Both the position numbers and the translations under genes were made by a program. The notes under the pieces are model-generated. The model did not search any database. It was not told where the DNA came from and was given only the letters and a program-made list of their open reading frames with translations. 64,000 bases of DNA, taken from contig KN880460.1 in the NCBI GenBank assembly GCA_000934385.1, forward strand, positions 104,163-168,162. Direction: 5' to 3'. The DNA comes from Cylindrobasidium torrendii FP15055 ss-10. Its lineage: Eukaryota; Basidiomycota; Agaricomycetes; Agaricales; Physalacriaceae. This document shows, piece after piece, positions 22,191 through 32,447 of this stretch (position 1 is the first letter of the stretch; the number at the start of each line of letters is the position of its first letter).

Positions 22191-23600
22191 ATGTGCCGCC
22201 TCGTCATCTACAAGGGCACAGAGCCCGTCAAGCTCTCCCACGTACGCCGTCGCCGACCACGATTGGATTCGGGATCTGACGAGCAACCTACAGTTGCTCA
22301 CACGCCCGTGTCATTCGATCATCAACCAGGCATTTGACTCGCGTCTGCGCCTCGACCGGCGACGGCCAATGAATGGAGATGGGTTTGGTGTTGGTGTGTC
22401 CCGCCCAATTCTTCCTCGCTTTGTTGTAACACAGTCACAGGTTGGTATGACTCGGTCCACGATGTGGAATTGGGCAATCAACCTTGCATCTTCACGTCCG
22501 TCACACCTGTGCGTACCCCGCTTCGGCACCCATCCACTTTCTCATTCCAAGCAGGCATGGAACAATGTCAACCTCGCTCGCCTTGCCGAAAAGATAAAGT
22601 CACCATGCGTCTTGTACGTCCAACCCACCTCCTTGCATCTCCAGCCTTTATCTCATTCTATCCGCAGCGGTCACGTCCGTGCGACAACCGCTGGGTCATT
22701 ATCATTGGACAACTGCCATCCTTTCGTTCATGGGCGACTTATGGTGTGTACATCTCGAGAAACTCACTTTGACCGACTCAATCTTCTCTAGTTCATGCAC
22801 AACGGTGGCTTGGCCCACTTTGACCTCATCAAGCGCCGGATACAACGCGACCTCCCCGACGATATCTTTAATGGAGTGCAGGGCAATACTGGTGCGTACA
22901 CACGCCATCGGACCCATAGTTGCGTGCTAAGAACGCCTTCAGACTCCGAGTGGGCATTCGCCGTATTCCTCTCCAAGGTATAGCTAATGATATCCGTCCT
23001 GCCCGTGGTATTGAAATAAGTGCCAGCTCCCCGATGCCAACGCCCCAACGTTCTCGACTGCTGCTCTCAAACGAGCCATGACAGAAACCATCGCTCAACT
23101 CAATGCCTACTCGGATGCTGCAGGCATCACTGAGCCCAGCTTGATGAATTTCTGTGTAACCGATGGTAACACTATCATTGCCACACGGTATATTTCATCA
23201 CGGACGGACGAGGCAGCATCGTTAGTGCGTTGAATCCCTCGTAATCTTGTTTGCAGCAATACTCATCTCTATACAGTGGTTCTCTTCGGGCACTTCCTTC
23301 AGCGAGTACGCGGAGGGCGGCCATTACAAAATGTCCAAGTGCGACAAGAGAGAGAACATTATTATGGTAGGCTGCGTACTCCCCGGGAGCTCCTCGTGTG
23401 CTGACCCAAGGCAGATTGCCAGCGAGCCGCTCACCTTTGAGCGCGCTGACTGGATGGAAATCCGTACAAACAACATGGTGGTCATCACCCCGAAGATGAA
23501 CCTGCTGCAAATACCGATTATAGACAAGTACTACGACCCGACTTTTGGGACGCGTACGACCGACTTCGCGATGGAGAAGGGCCTCTTGGCTCCGCGATAG
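22191..23600 (+). CDS. DUG3: Class II glutamine amidotransferase, Dug3-type
   Basis: Dug3 is the amidotransferase-fold partner of Dug2 in the fungal glutathione-degradation complex. The start MCRLVIYKGTEPVKLSH puts the catalytic Cys at position 2, as in all class II (Ntn) amidotransferases. Further blocks joined across several introns are LLTRPCHSIINQAFDSRLRL, RRPMNGDGFGVGW, SPCVFAHVRATTAGS, DNCHPF, LMFMHNGGLAHF, DSEWAFAVFLSK and the terminal FGTRTTDFAMEKGLLAPR before TAG 23598-23600. FAHVRA and FMHNG are the substrate-binding motifs of this class. The product is about 370 residues, a normal length, and appears intact. It shares its upstream region with MTR10. Confidence 0.88.
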
Positions 23601-23790
23601 TTCGAACTTCAGTGGATCCTGTTTGTTCTTCTCATACTCCCATACTTTCTTGCCAGCACTGGATTTTGTAAATATCATAGACTCTTTCATGTATAATGCC
23701 ATAAATTAGGATTATCTTGGTGTTCTCATCTCCTAAACTTGGGGCTTGTCGCCACAAAGTCAACAGCATAGTCTGGAGAGCCAAGGTCAG

Positions 23791-24280
23791 CTACATAGGC
23801 CACCACTGTTCATAGGACGAACCATATCCCTTGACGCCAAGTCCAGCTATGACTGCGACTGCCTTGTCCGACAAGTAACTGTGATGCCTGAATGCCTCGC
23901 GCGCATGGACGTTCGAGATGTGCAACTCCACAAACGGAATGTCTACGCCAAGGAGCGCGTCTCGGATGGCTACACTCGTATGGGTGAACGCGCCTGTGCC
24001 AGAATTGATCAGTCTCTTCGCGCTGTGATGCACTCACAATAAACGCACCAGGATTAATGATGATTCCAGTCACACCCTCATCCCTCGCCTGATGTATCCT
24101 ATCGATGATAGCGCCTTCATGATTACTCTGAAAGTCCGAAAACGCTTTCACGTCAAGCTTTTGTGCTCCCTTCTTGCAATTCGATACAACATCCGCCAGG
24201 GTGTCGGAGCCGTACACGGCTGGCTCTCGTGTACCGAGCAAGTTCAGATTTGGTCCATTGATCAAGAGGATATTGGCCAT
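23791..24280 (-). CDS. Type II 3-dehydroquinate dehydratase
   Basis: It dehydrates 3-dehydroquinate to 3-dehydroshikimate. Two exons on - give about 145 residues, typical for the small dodecameric type II enzyme. Exon 1 reads [20 protein letters not shown], which carries the active-site lid with catalytic Tyr in EPAVYGS, and then [20 protein letters not shown] and INPGA. After the intron come [12 protein letters not shown] and [20 protein letters not shown], which holds the catalytic His and anion-binding residues. The end is WWPM at 23791-23793. All signature residues are present. In fungi the anabolic step is normally carried out by the AROM protein with a type I domain, while stand-alone type II enzymes serve quinate catabolism. 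That role is therefore inferred here, although no quinate cluster neighbours are visible. Confidence 0.9.
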
Positions 24281-24322
24281 TGGTGATGATGGTAGTGCAA
24301 AGAAAGCAGATGTGTAAGGAGC

Positions 24323-24328
24323 TATATA
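24323..24328 (-). promoter_or_regulatory. Possible TATA box of the dehydroquinase gene
   Basis: TATATA lies 43-48 bp upstream of the minus-strand ATG at 24280, an unusually close but usable position. It is a sequence match only. Confidence 0.3.
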
Positions 24329-24438
24329 AGCCCCGCATGACCCCACGTCCAATCGCTGTCGGAATAAACACCCTCCTTTCAGTGATCACCTGGCGTATCC
24401 CATCCTTATTCCGCTACATACTTCGTTACAGTCCCATT

Positions 24439-26101
24439 TTAATTTCCTCCTCCTCCTTCGACAAAAGTCCTCTTTCCCCATAACACTGCCCCATGACTCG
24501 CCGCCGCAATAAGATAAGCCAGGTCAAATAGACTGCCAAAGACCTCGAACGCCGGCATTGTCGCGAACAGGTTCTCTCCCTGTGCTGTAGGAGCAGGCGG
24601 GAACGATGTTCGGAGCTGTACGACGGTGGCCAAGAGGTACAAGCCCATCAGCTGTGCGAGGAATAACACCATCATCGATGCGCCAAGGTTGCGACTCGTA
24701 ACCCTCAACGCTCGAGTAACACCGCGTAGCACGAGACGAATGCTACTGAGGATGATAAACCCAACAAACAGAAGCCCAAGCTGTCGCGACGCAAGTGAAA
24801 TCTGCTCAAAAGTGATATCCGACGACACTAGCGCAAGAAGGTATGCAGCAATCTCCGCGGCTAGATCAGGATAGTTATACCCATCGCTAGCTGTTCGCCG
24901 TGTTCTTGGGAATACCAGGTTGAATATGGCCTATGCTCTGTCAAATACTGGCAAGGATGAACGCAAAGATGAGACGACGCACGCTGATACTCCTGAAGAC
25001 ACAATACACCGCAAAGATACGCCCAGTAAGTCTAAACATCCTTCCGTATACCGTCCGTTCGTGCTTGGCCGCATCCCGCGCATGGCGCTGCTCTTCAAGC
25101 TGGAGGCCCATCTGATATTCCAGCGCCTCCAATCCTCTGATCTCCTGTGCATCGTCGTCCCCGCCCAAACTAGATGCCACACGTTTATACCAGGTCGAGT
25201 TCTGCGTGGGGTCTTGTCGTCGGTTATACGCATCTTTGCGTTGGGCAAGGTCATCTCTCACGCGCGCAAGAGCAGACACACTGACGTCCAGGTCGCGATC
25301 AGTGGGTTGCGTGGGTTTGGCGGCTACGAAATGCAGCCAGATACTGTTCATCGCTCCAAATCCAGTGAGCAGGCCTAGGAGGACGGTGCCTATCACGATG
25401 AGCCGTGCTATGGCGGCGGCGAGAAATGATGTGGGAGCTAGTGCAGCAGGTAGCGGTATAGACGACAATAGCACAAGAGTCGCTGCCACAGATACGAGTG
25501 CCAACAGGGATTTCGGTGTGATGATGCGACCAGGTTCTGGAGAGCCAGGTCAGGTCAGCGGTATGCGTAGGTCTGCGGACATACCGGCAGAAGATATTGA
25601 CAGCCCGGTAGTGAGCAGAATGCTGCTGGAGAGTGGAATGACGAGAATGATGACTGTGAGTAGCGTCCATAAAGATATTCGCCAATTTAGCAGTCGGACT
25701 CTACATGCCAACCTTCAGCCAAGATGATCTTCTTGCAGTGGAATATCATTACGAAGAATCGAAAGCATTGGATGCTTGGAACATGAGTAACAAGAACATC
25801 ATGCAGCACTCCGAAAAACACAGAGAGAATATTGTGCTTGGGATGACGGATTGACTGGTTGACCTGTGCGTTGATGCAGTCGTAGGAGCCGGGAGGCTGG
25901 ACTGCTGAAGCTCGATGTATTCGCCACCATCCTCTACCGACGGGGAGGACAACTCCTGCAAATCGGAATAGAGATATCCTTGGACATATTTCCGCGAGGT
26001 TACAAATAGAAGTCCTCTGGCAAACAATCAGGACAGTCCAATACTCATTCGAATACAAGAAAGTACCGTATCCCAAACAGTAAGGCTGATTCAGGCCACA
26101 T
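24439..26101 (-). CDS. Golgi pH regulator (GPHR / ABA GPCR-type) membrane protein
   Basis: This is a polytopic anion-channel-like membrane protein of the Golgi/ER family. The likely start is MWPESALLFGIR at 26101. An intron follows, then GLLFVTSRKYVQGYLYSDLQ, a Ser/Glu-rich loop, and transmembrane helices IFSLCFSECCMMFLLLMF and WTLLTVIILVIPLSSSILL. A second block follows: LVSVAATLVLLSSIPLPAAL, then IVIGTVLLGLLTGFGAMNSI, where GFGAMNS is the conserved GPHR motif. A cytosolic charged loop with a coiled segment comes next (LEALEYQMGLQLEEQRHARD). The C-terminal helices include LLFVGFIILSSIRLVLRGV and ASMMVLFLAQLMGLYLLATV. The end is a Gly-rich tail and TAA 24439-24441. Exon joins in the first third are approximate. 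Confidence 0.8.
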
Positions 26102-26385
26102 AACTGGAGTCAATACGAGTACATGGACGTTGGTGGGAAAGCTGCGGTTAGCCGTGACGCGTGACGTGTGTGGCATGCCGATCGCGACGTGATAGACACG
26201 CGTTTGTTCAAGCCCGTATGGAAAACGCCGAAATACTGCTACACTCATCCAACCCGAACTTTAAGAAGAATATGCCCATCGCCTCACTTATCCCAGTACA
26301 ACATGAGCCTCTTTAGCGTCAGTACATCACTTCGCTGCTTTGTGTTTACGGCAGTGTGGGGCAAATTACACAGTTCATGTAGAGT

Positions 26386-28220
26386 TCAAGCTGTGCTGCC
26401 CGTGCGCACAGAAGAAGCGATATCATTTCCGAGTACTGGAGCATTATTGACCCATACCCATAATGTTCCATCCGTTCCGCCCCCGAGCAAGACTTCCGCA
26501 TCCGCTATTAGCTTGCAACATGTAATCCCTTGTCTACTAACATCGACACCTTCGGGGAATCGCAACACAACCTTCCGATGCGGACTTCTTGTGGGTTGCT
26601 GTGTCGTAGATTGAGGCAAGGTCAATTTTGGATACCCTTTACTCGAGCGTGAGATATTTAAAACGAAGGCTTCTTTCGCGAAGGGAGCTTGAGAGTCATT
26701 TGGAGGAGGAGGATATAGAAGCAGTACAGCGGGATCGTGGTTTTCGCTTTTGGCGAAGCTCAGGTGTCGAAAGTAAAGATGTGGGATTGCAGGGGATATG
26801 GTGCTGAGAATCTTGTAGCATGCTATAGCAATATGAGTAACGTTTATGACTGCGAAAGAAGAACTGCATCACCGCTTTCTAGTCGAAGATCCTGAAAAGT
26901 AGTCAGCCCTGCGATAGTCTTCACGAGTGGAAGGCACACACCTTGGCCGAGGATGGGCACAGTATTCGTGTCTGGTCCTCGTCCTCCCATCCTTCCGGGA
27001 AATATGTAGACAATGCCAGCCACTTCCATACATAGAGACACCCTTGCTCTTTTTCTGTATAGCGTTTTTCGATGGGTGCGGCATGAGAACAAAGGATGTC
27101 AATGCCTGCCCTGTGCATAGAATCGTCAATTCTTACTCTCCGCTGCAAAGAGCCGAACTCACCAGTGTATTGACAATGGTGCCGAAGGATGTATGTTTGC
27201 ACTACTGAACAACGGGCGATGTATCTGTCGCAGTGGTCTCGACGGCAGGCAGGCAGGTATGTGCCATATTCGAACCGTTCTGTCCATCTACAGAGGAGAT
27301 GAGTGCAGGGCACTCAGAGTTGAACTCCACATACACAGCAAGTGGCAATGAGGGGCAGCGTGGGATGAAAGTCCTAAGGGACAAGGTCACAAACAAGGAC
27401 CTCGTCCGTACATCGACTGGCTCACTGCTTGTAGCACGGGGAACGCATTATCACTGTACCCTTGACCCATTAAGACCAAGATGCATCTTCCAACACCCAT
27501 AGGGTCTCCTTCCCCGCCTGCAACGTCGTGACCTAGCGCTTCACTTGGCACACTTACCCTTCCTCTGTGTCGGGTGGGAACAGGATCGCTAGACTGCCGC
27601 GGTGGTTGACCAAGGTCATATATTCGAGTGGAAAAGTCACGAGAGGTCGAGGCAAATATGTTGGGCTTGGTGGCGTCGAGAGCAAGCGAAGTGATAGTCT
27701 ACCCCTCCTTGTGAAATGGGGTCCTTCATTTGAAAGTGGTTGACTGACATTTCCATGGCCACGGAGGGTGGTGATAAAGCGTTTGGTTTCGACGTCAAAG
27801 ACATATATCAACAGACCGTATGCCAGAATAAGAAAGACCGTCATGTCGGGGGTTCGAACTGTCCATGTAGCGCGTACACCATCTGCGGGCAGAAAACTGA
27901 TACCTTTGGGCTGGATATCTGCCATAAGATGAGCCTAAGACGCATATATAGGTTCTCCTTGCCTGAGGGAAGTTGAGGGTGGTTGATTCAGAAGTGCTCA
28001 TATTGTAGAGACGGGCCTGGCGTTGTCCAGTAATGACAACCATGTCTTGATACTGCAAGATTGCATTGTGTAGTGTTTCTGAGTCCTCGTACTGTCCTCC
28101 CCAGAGAGTTTTACAAGAATGGAGCGTGAAAGGAAAGGGAACGATTTCGTGCGATTGGCCATGCCACAATTCACTGCTCTGGAATGTGTGAGAAAAAGAA
28201 AAAGAACGGATCCCAATCAC
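26386..28220 (-). CDS. WD40-like beta-propeller protein, exon structure unresolved
   Basis: Several minus-strand segments share WD40 character but lie in different frames. These are SSELWHGQSHEIVPFPFTLH and LQYQDMVVITGQRQARLYNM (28100-27960), RATWTVRTPDMTVFLILAYG with VFDVETKRFITTLRGHGN (27880-27745), EYMTLVNHRGSLAILFPP (27640-27565), a region near 27390-27220 (YVEFNSECPALISSVDGQ), and at the low end GITCCKLIADAEVLLGGGTD with GTLWVW (26560-26440). The RTPDMT and GGGTDGTLWVW features match a WD40 family common in mushroom genomes. I cannot find a complete set of joins. The locus may be a gene with many short introns or a decaying copy. Only the envelope is given, and its ends are approximate. 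Confidence 0.42.
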
Positions 28221-28547
28221 TTACTTTGAACTGACGCGCAAATGCAAAGTCTGGAGGCTCGTTCGCGCGCAACCAGGAAGACGGAGACATAAAGTTGGAC
28301 GTCGTCGGATTTTCGAGTCGGAATATCGAGTCGGATTTTCGAGTCGGAGTAGCGAGTCGGAATATCGACCGGCCCAGCGACTCGCAAATGCGATAAACCC
28401 TAACCAGAGTCCAAAGTTCACTTCATTGAATTTGACAACTCGATCGCTCTTGATTGGCAACGGCCCTCGGGGCCAAACATCCGGAACCCGGGTCCGGCAG
28501 GCAACATTGCAAGCCCAAACGATCCCGTCGACGAACAACAGAACTTC
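28221..28547. other. Upstream region of the complex I subunit gene
   Basis: This 327 bp region separates the WD40 locus from the NDUFA11-like gene. It contains the 13-bp tandem repeat listed separately. No TATA box is evident. Confidence 0.5.
28310..28371. repeat. 13-bp tandem repeat, about 4.8 copies
   Basis: Consecutive units are TTTTCGAGTCGGA, ATATCGAGTCGGA, TTTTCGAGTCGGA, GTAGCGAGTCGGA and a partial ATATCGACCGG. The CGAGTCGGA core is constant while the first four bases alternate. The array lies about 180-240 bp before the start of the complex I subunit gene. Confidence 0.85.
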
Positions 28548-29113
28548 ATGGCCGACTACAGCCCAAAGCAGCCGCTTTCGCGGGGCTCCTCGCTCGCCCT
28601 CCAAGCGGGCGCCGTCGGCACCATGGTCGCCGCGCTCCGCAACGCGCTCGGAACCCACCCGTACGGCGCGATGGGCATCATCACACATACTGGCAGCACC
28701 ATTGGCCTCTTCGGTGCGTCGATGCCCTATTTTGAAGGCCAAAAAGGCATATTGAGCATACCCCGAAGCTGCCGCCGGATTCACCTATGGTTACACCAAG
28801 GACTTTGTTGCAAACCAGCGGCAGAAGGACGACCCCATCAACGCTGCGTCGGGTGCTTGTGCCGCTGCCTTTCTCGGGGGTCTGCGAAGTGCGTGACAGT
28901 CTATAACTCATGAATATCTTATTTATGCGCTTCCTAGCACGCTCGTTACCTGTGGCAGTCACCGGATGCGCCGTCATGGGTGCCGCGGTCGGTGCATTCG
29001 AGTACGTGGGAAAGCTCTCACCAGAGAATGTAGAGAGCAAGGAGGACAGGCGGAAAAAGTTCTTCAAGAGTCCACCCAACTTCATCATAGACCCCGCGCA
29101 GGAATCTACTTGA
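28548..29113 (+). CDS. Complex I accessory subunit B14.7 (NDUFA11-like, Tim17/22 fold)
   Basis: This is a small inner-membrane subunit of mitochondrial NADH:ubiquinone oxidoreductase. The start MADYSPKQPLSRGSS is followed by small-residue-rich membrane helices typical of the Tim17/Tim22/B14.7 family: LALQAGAVGTMVAALRNALG, GAMGIITHTGSTIGLF, AAAGFTYGYTKDFVANQR, INAASGACAAAFLGGLR and LPVAVTGCAVMGAAVGAFEY. The hydrophilic tail carries EDRRKKFFKSPPNFI and ends at TGA 29111-29113. Introns are at about 28713-28769 and 28889-28939; both joins restore the frame. It is about 150 residues, consistent with the fungal subunit. Confusion with a TIM22-complex protein is possible but the FFKxPP tail favours the complex I subunit. 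Confidence 0.85.
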
Positions 29114-29466
29114 CGCACAATGCAACTCACACTGTAGCACTCTCCAATTCGATCAGGATGCGCCAAACTCCATTTCAGTAATCTCTCAGTTGCTCCCTTG
29201 CGACGGAATCAGCTCAAATGTATACCCCACACGCCCCGCCAAACACAATATAGACGAGCGCGCCGAAATCCTCCGGTCTTGCGGTCGTTGAACGCCCCAT
29301 CACCGACGAATTTTACAATCCCAGATGCATTATTATCAAAATCCGACACATAGATGTGTCTACCTTGGCTTCACCGGCCAAACCGTCCGTGTTCTTGCTA
29401 TTGATACATAAGAAACCATATTCTGCTCCCAGTCCATTCATTCACCATTCCAAACTCCACTCCATT
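29114..29466. other. Intergenic, convergent 3' ends
   Basis: Convergent tail of the complex I subunit gene (+) and Rap1-like gene B (-). No convincing gene, RNA or repeat is seen. Confidence 0.45.
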
Positions 29467-32102
29467 TCAATCCCCTTCAGTTACAAGCCTCACGATTTCG
29501 TCTTCATGCTGACTATAGAAAGCCTCCCAAGTTGCCTGCGTTTCACAGCTATGCTTGACCTACCGAACCATCAATAAGGAATGAGCGCTGACGGATGCGC
29601 AAACAAGGGCGTACCACTGAAGGAAGAGCGTCCCAAGCCATGTCTGAATCCACGATAGATTCGTCCATGTTGGCGAAGAAATCGACAATGGTGTGTAGGT
29701 CCCGTTCGTACGGCGAGGTCCCACTCAAAGTCGTGTAATTGGCGCTACTTGATGAAACTGGAACGGCGACGGGTGGTGCGACTGGCCAGGACGCCCGCGT
29801 ATCTGAAGGACTGGTTGCCGAGGTGGAAGTGGGCTTGGTCAGCGGAGAAGCACTCGATGAAGAAGCGGGTGGCTGCGACGGTGCAGGACCCGGCGGAGGC
29901 CTTGATGGTCCTGGCTGCGACGGGAAACGATTTACATTCATAGGTGTCGGCAAAACAGGTGTCGGCGGAGCAGCCATTTCAACTCGCGCCCTCTTGAGTA
30001 ACGAAGGTGTAGAAGACGGCGAAGGAGGAGGGCGCCTCGGTGGCTGCCCTGGACCCGCAAGACTGCTAGAACTTGGCCCCGCCACGGGGACTGAGCCACC
30101 AATAACGTGAGAAGATCTGGGGGCACCGTAACGCAGTTCGCGTATGGCGGCAGCTTCAGCTGCTACCAGAGCGAGCTCCGCACGCAGATTGCTTAGTAAC
30201 CTCTTATGCCATCCCCGTTCTGTGTGCCGTGGATACTGTAAATTTTGAGTGACTGGAACAATATGCACATTGGACAACCAGTACTCACCATTCGAGCTAA
30301 ACCCCTAGCCATCCGTGCATGGGAGTTACTCGAGTCTTCTATCAACTGCTCTCGACAATACGCAATGGCACTTCGGTCTTCCTCGTCCGTATAGTAGTTA
30401 CGAAGGCGTGGAAACTCCAAGGGTGTGAGTTGGGTTGGTAGCTGGTGGCCAGAAGCTGCGAGGGCAGTGGGAGTGACTGGTGATTGTGAGGCATGTTGAG
30501 TCTGCCCTGCGTTCTGCCACAAACTGGATCGAGTCTCCTGGCTTGCCACAGGCGTTGAGGGTACGGCGGGCGCGGTCGGTATCTTGATAGCAGGTAGAAT
30601 CTCGTCGATGGGTGACGAAGGTGGATCCTGCTGAGGAAGGCTACGAGCAAAAACGGAATTCGGCTCAAGCTCCCTGTTTGTAGGATTTATTTGCAGGGGA
30701 ACCGCCGTAGGCGCAGCCCAGGAGGTTGGTCGTGATGTAGTAGTCTGAACGTTCGAAGGAACAATTCCCCTCGTCGCGCGACTGGCGGGATGGATGTGTG
30801 TAGAGTTGATGCCTGGGTCAGGAAAGTCGTTATTCCTGGTCCGAGAATGTATTGGAGTTTGCGTGGGTATCGATGGTGCTTCGGGCAAAGTTGCATTATG
30901 GGCGCTTGTGCTGGAGTCAAGAGACGACTGAAACCCGGCCATTCCCACGTCAGTTGGAGAGTGATTGGGCGTTGGCGGACGTGGAAGAGAGGTTGAAGAT
31001 GGTCCGACTTGGGACGTAGGCTTGGGGGCAAATGACTTATTCAATCCATGTTGTTTTTGCAGTATGGTTCGGGCGGAATCGTTGATGTATGGAGCATAAT
31101 CAAGGAGTTTATCTTCCTCAACAGATTCCTCGATCCACGACTTCTTGACAATGGGTATGCCATCCTTGTCCGCTTGAACTATCTGCTCTGTACAGTGCTG
31201 GAGCTTGTGTAAGGGCAGGGGAAGTATAGCAAAGTTGGCGCCATCTACGGAGGCAGAGCCAATGACTTTGCCACCGTTGTCCTACAGTCAGGTAAGCGTG
31301 TGAGTTACAATGACTATTAGAAGGGTCAAGTACCTCAATCATCTTGACAACATCCGTCCGGTTTCCCACTTCATGTGTAACACAAAACCTGAGGGACACA
31401 CCCTCCCGAGTAAACAGGCCCTTTGCTAGCTTAGACTTGCGTTTGCGAGAAAGCCCAGCACTTGGGCCAGCCACAGGTTCTTGAGGGAGAGCCGCGGGCG
31501 TCGGCCTCGAGACTTCATCCGTGAGCTTGGTTGAAGTTGAGGATGGCGTTCCCGGGACAGATGCATCACTTGAGGGCCGCTCTCCCAGGTCTGCTACTCG
31601 AACTCCATGTCCACCTAGAGGTGTCTGCGAACTAGGCTGAAATCGAGATATCATTGGTGGTTTCGAAACTCCGCTGTGGTATGGTATGTTGGGCTATCAT
31701 TGCTTGTAACAGATTGAATATACGCACGGGACATCGCGCGCCGCTGTATTCTGTACCTTCGACGCGCGCCAGCCACCCCAGTGATCCTCTCTCATCAGGA
31801 GTCTTCCTTTGCTGATACATTCGTCAAGCCACTGCGCGTCGAGGACTTTCTTTCCTGGAGTGCCGCCCCAAATTCGTACCATTTGGCCTCCCAGCTTACT
31901 CATTCGGTCAACCAAGAGTATCGTGGCTTGGTCTTGCGAGTCCACGACCACTCCACCATTAGCCTTGGATTTAGATATCAGAGTGGTAGGATGCGGTGGG
32001 CAGGTCACGCACCTCGGCCAGCGTGATGTATGCATTTCTCCCGTTTACATTCGGCGCAATCCAGAAGGCTATAGGTCCACTGTTCTTGGTCGAAAAGCGC
32101 AT
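29467..32102 (-). CDS. Rap1-like protein B: two BRCT-like domains, one Myb-like domain
   Basis: The start is MRFSTKNSGPIAFWIAPNV at 32102. BRCT-like domain 1 continues KSKANGGVVVDSQDQATILL and KKVLDAQWLDECISKGRLL. After a Ser/Pro linker, BRCT-like domain 2 reads LRFCVTHEVGNRTDVVKMIE, then DNGGKVIGSASVDGANFAIL and GIPIVKKSWIEESVEED. A long disordered Pro/Ser/Thr region precedes one Myb-like unit: YYTDEEDRSAIAYCREQL, then a phase-0 intron, then YPRHTERGWHKRLLSNL. The C-terminal module reads SPYERDLHTIVDFFANMDES and, after an intron ending near 29535-29550, ATWEAFYSQHEDEIVRLVTE, with TGA 29467-29469. The Myb-like unit resembles the TERF2IP/Rap1 domain, so a telomere or chromatin role is inferred. 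An in-frame TAG at 29549 would truncate the protein if the last intron were retained. Confidence 0.7.
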
Positions 32103-32447
32103 ATTTGATGGCCAGCTCAAACGATCTCAGAGAAATGGACTTCAGAATGCGTCCCGCGGGCGCATATGCGCGCTGGGATCTGTGTGATCACCGAGAGAGG
32201 GAGAGAGCTGGATTCCATTCGCGGTCACGCACGCCGATCACCCACGTACACTAGCGGTCTCCGCGGAACTTATTTATTTGAAATTCAGAGAAATGGGCAC
32301 AAAAAATAATTGAGCGTAGATAAGTAGCAACAGACACATAAGGTACTTGAGAGCATAGACAGTCATGTATGTAGTACTAGTAAGAGGCCGAGGGATGCAT
32401 CTGCACCTCCTCGCGCCTTGCATAATTCAACAAAATCCATGATTCGG
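32103..32447. other. Spacer between Rap1-like genes B and A
   Basis: 345 bp holding the 5' region of gene B and the 3' region of gene A, which lie head to tail on -. Nothing else is recognised. Confidence 0.5.

Noticed and set aside
27845..27870. GGTTCGAAC word resembling a tRNA T-loop
   Set aside because: It falls within the WD40 coding segment, has no pairing stem, and no cloverleaf fits.
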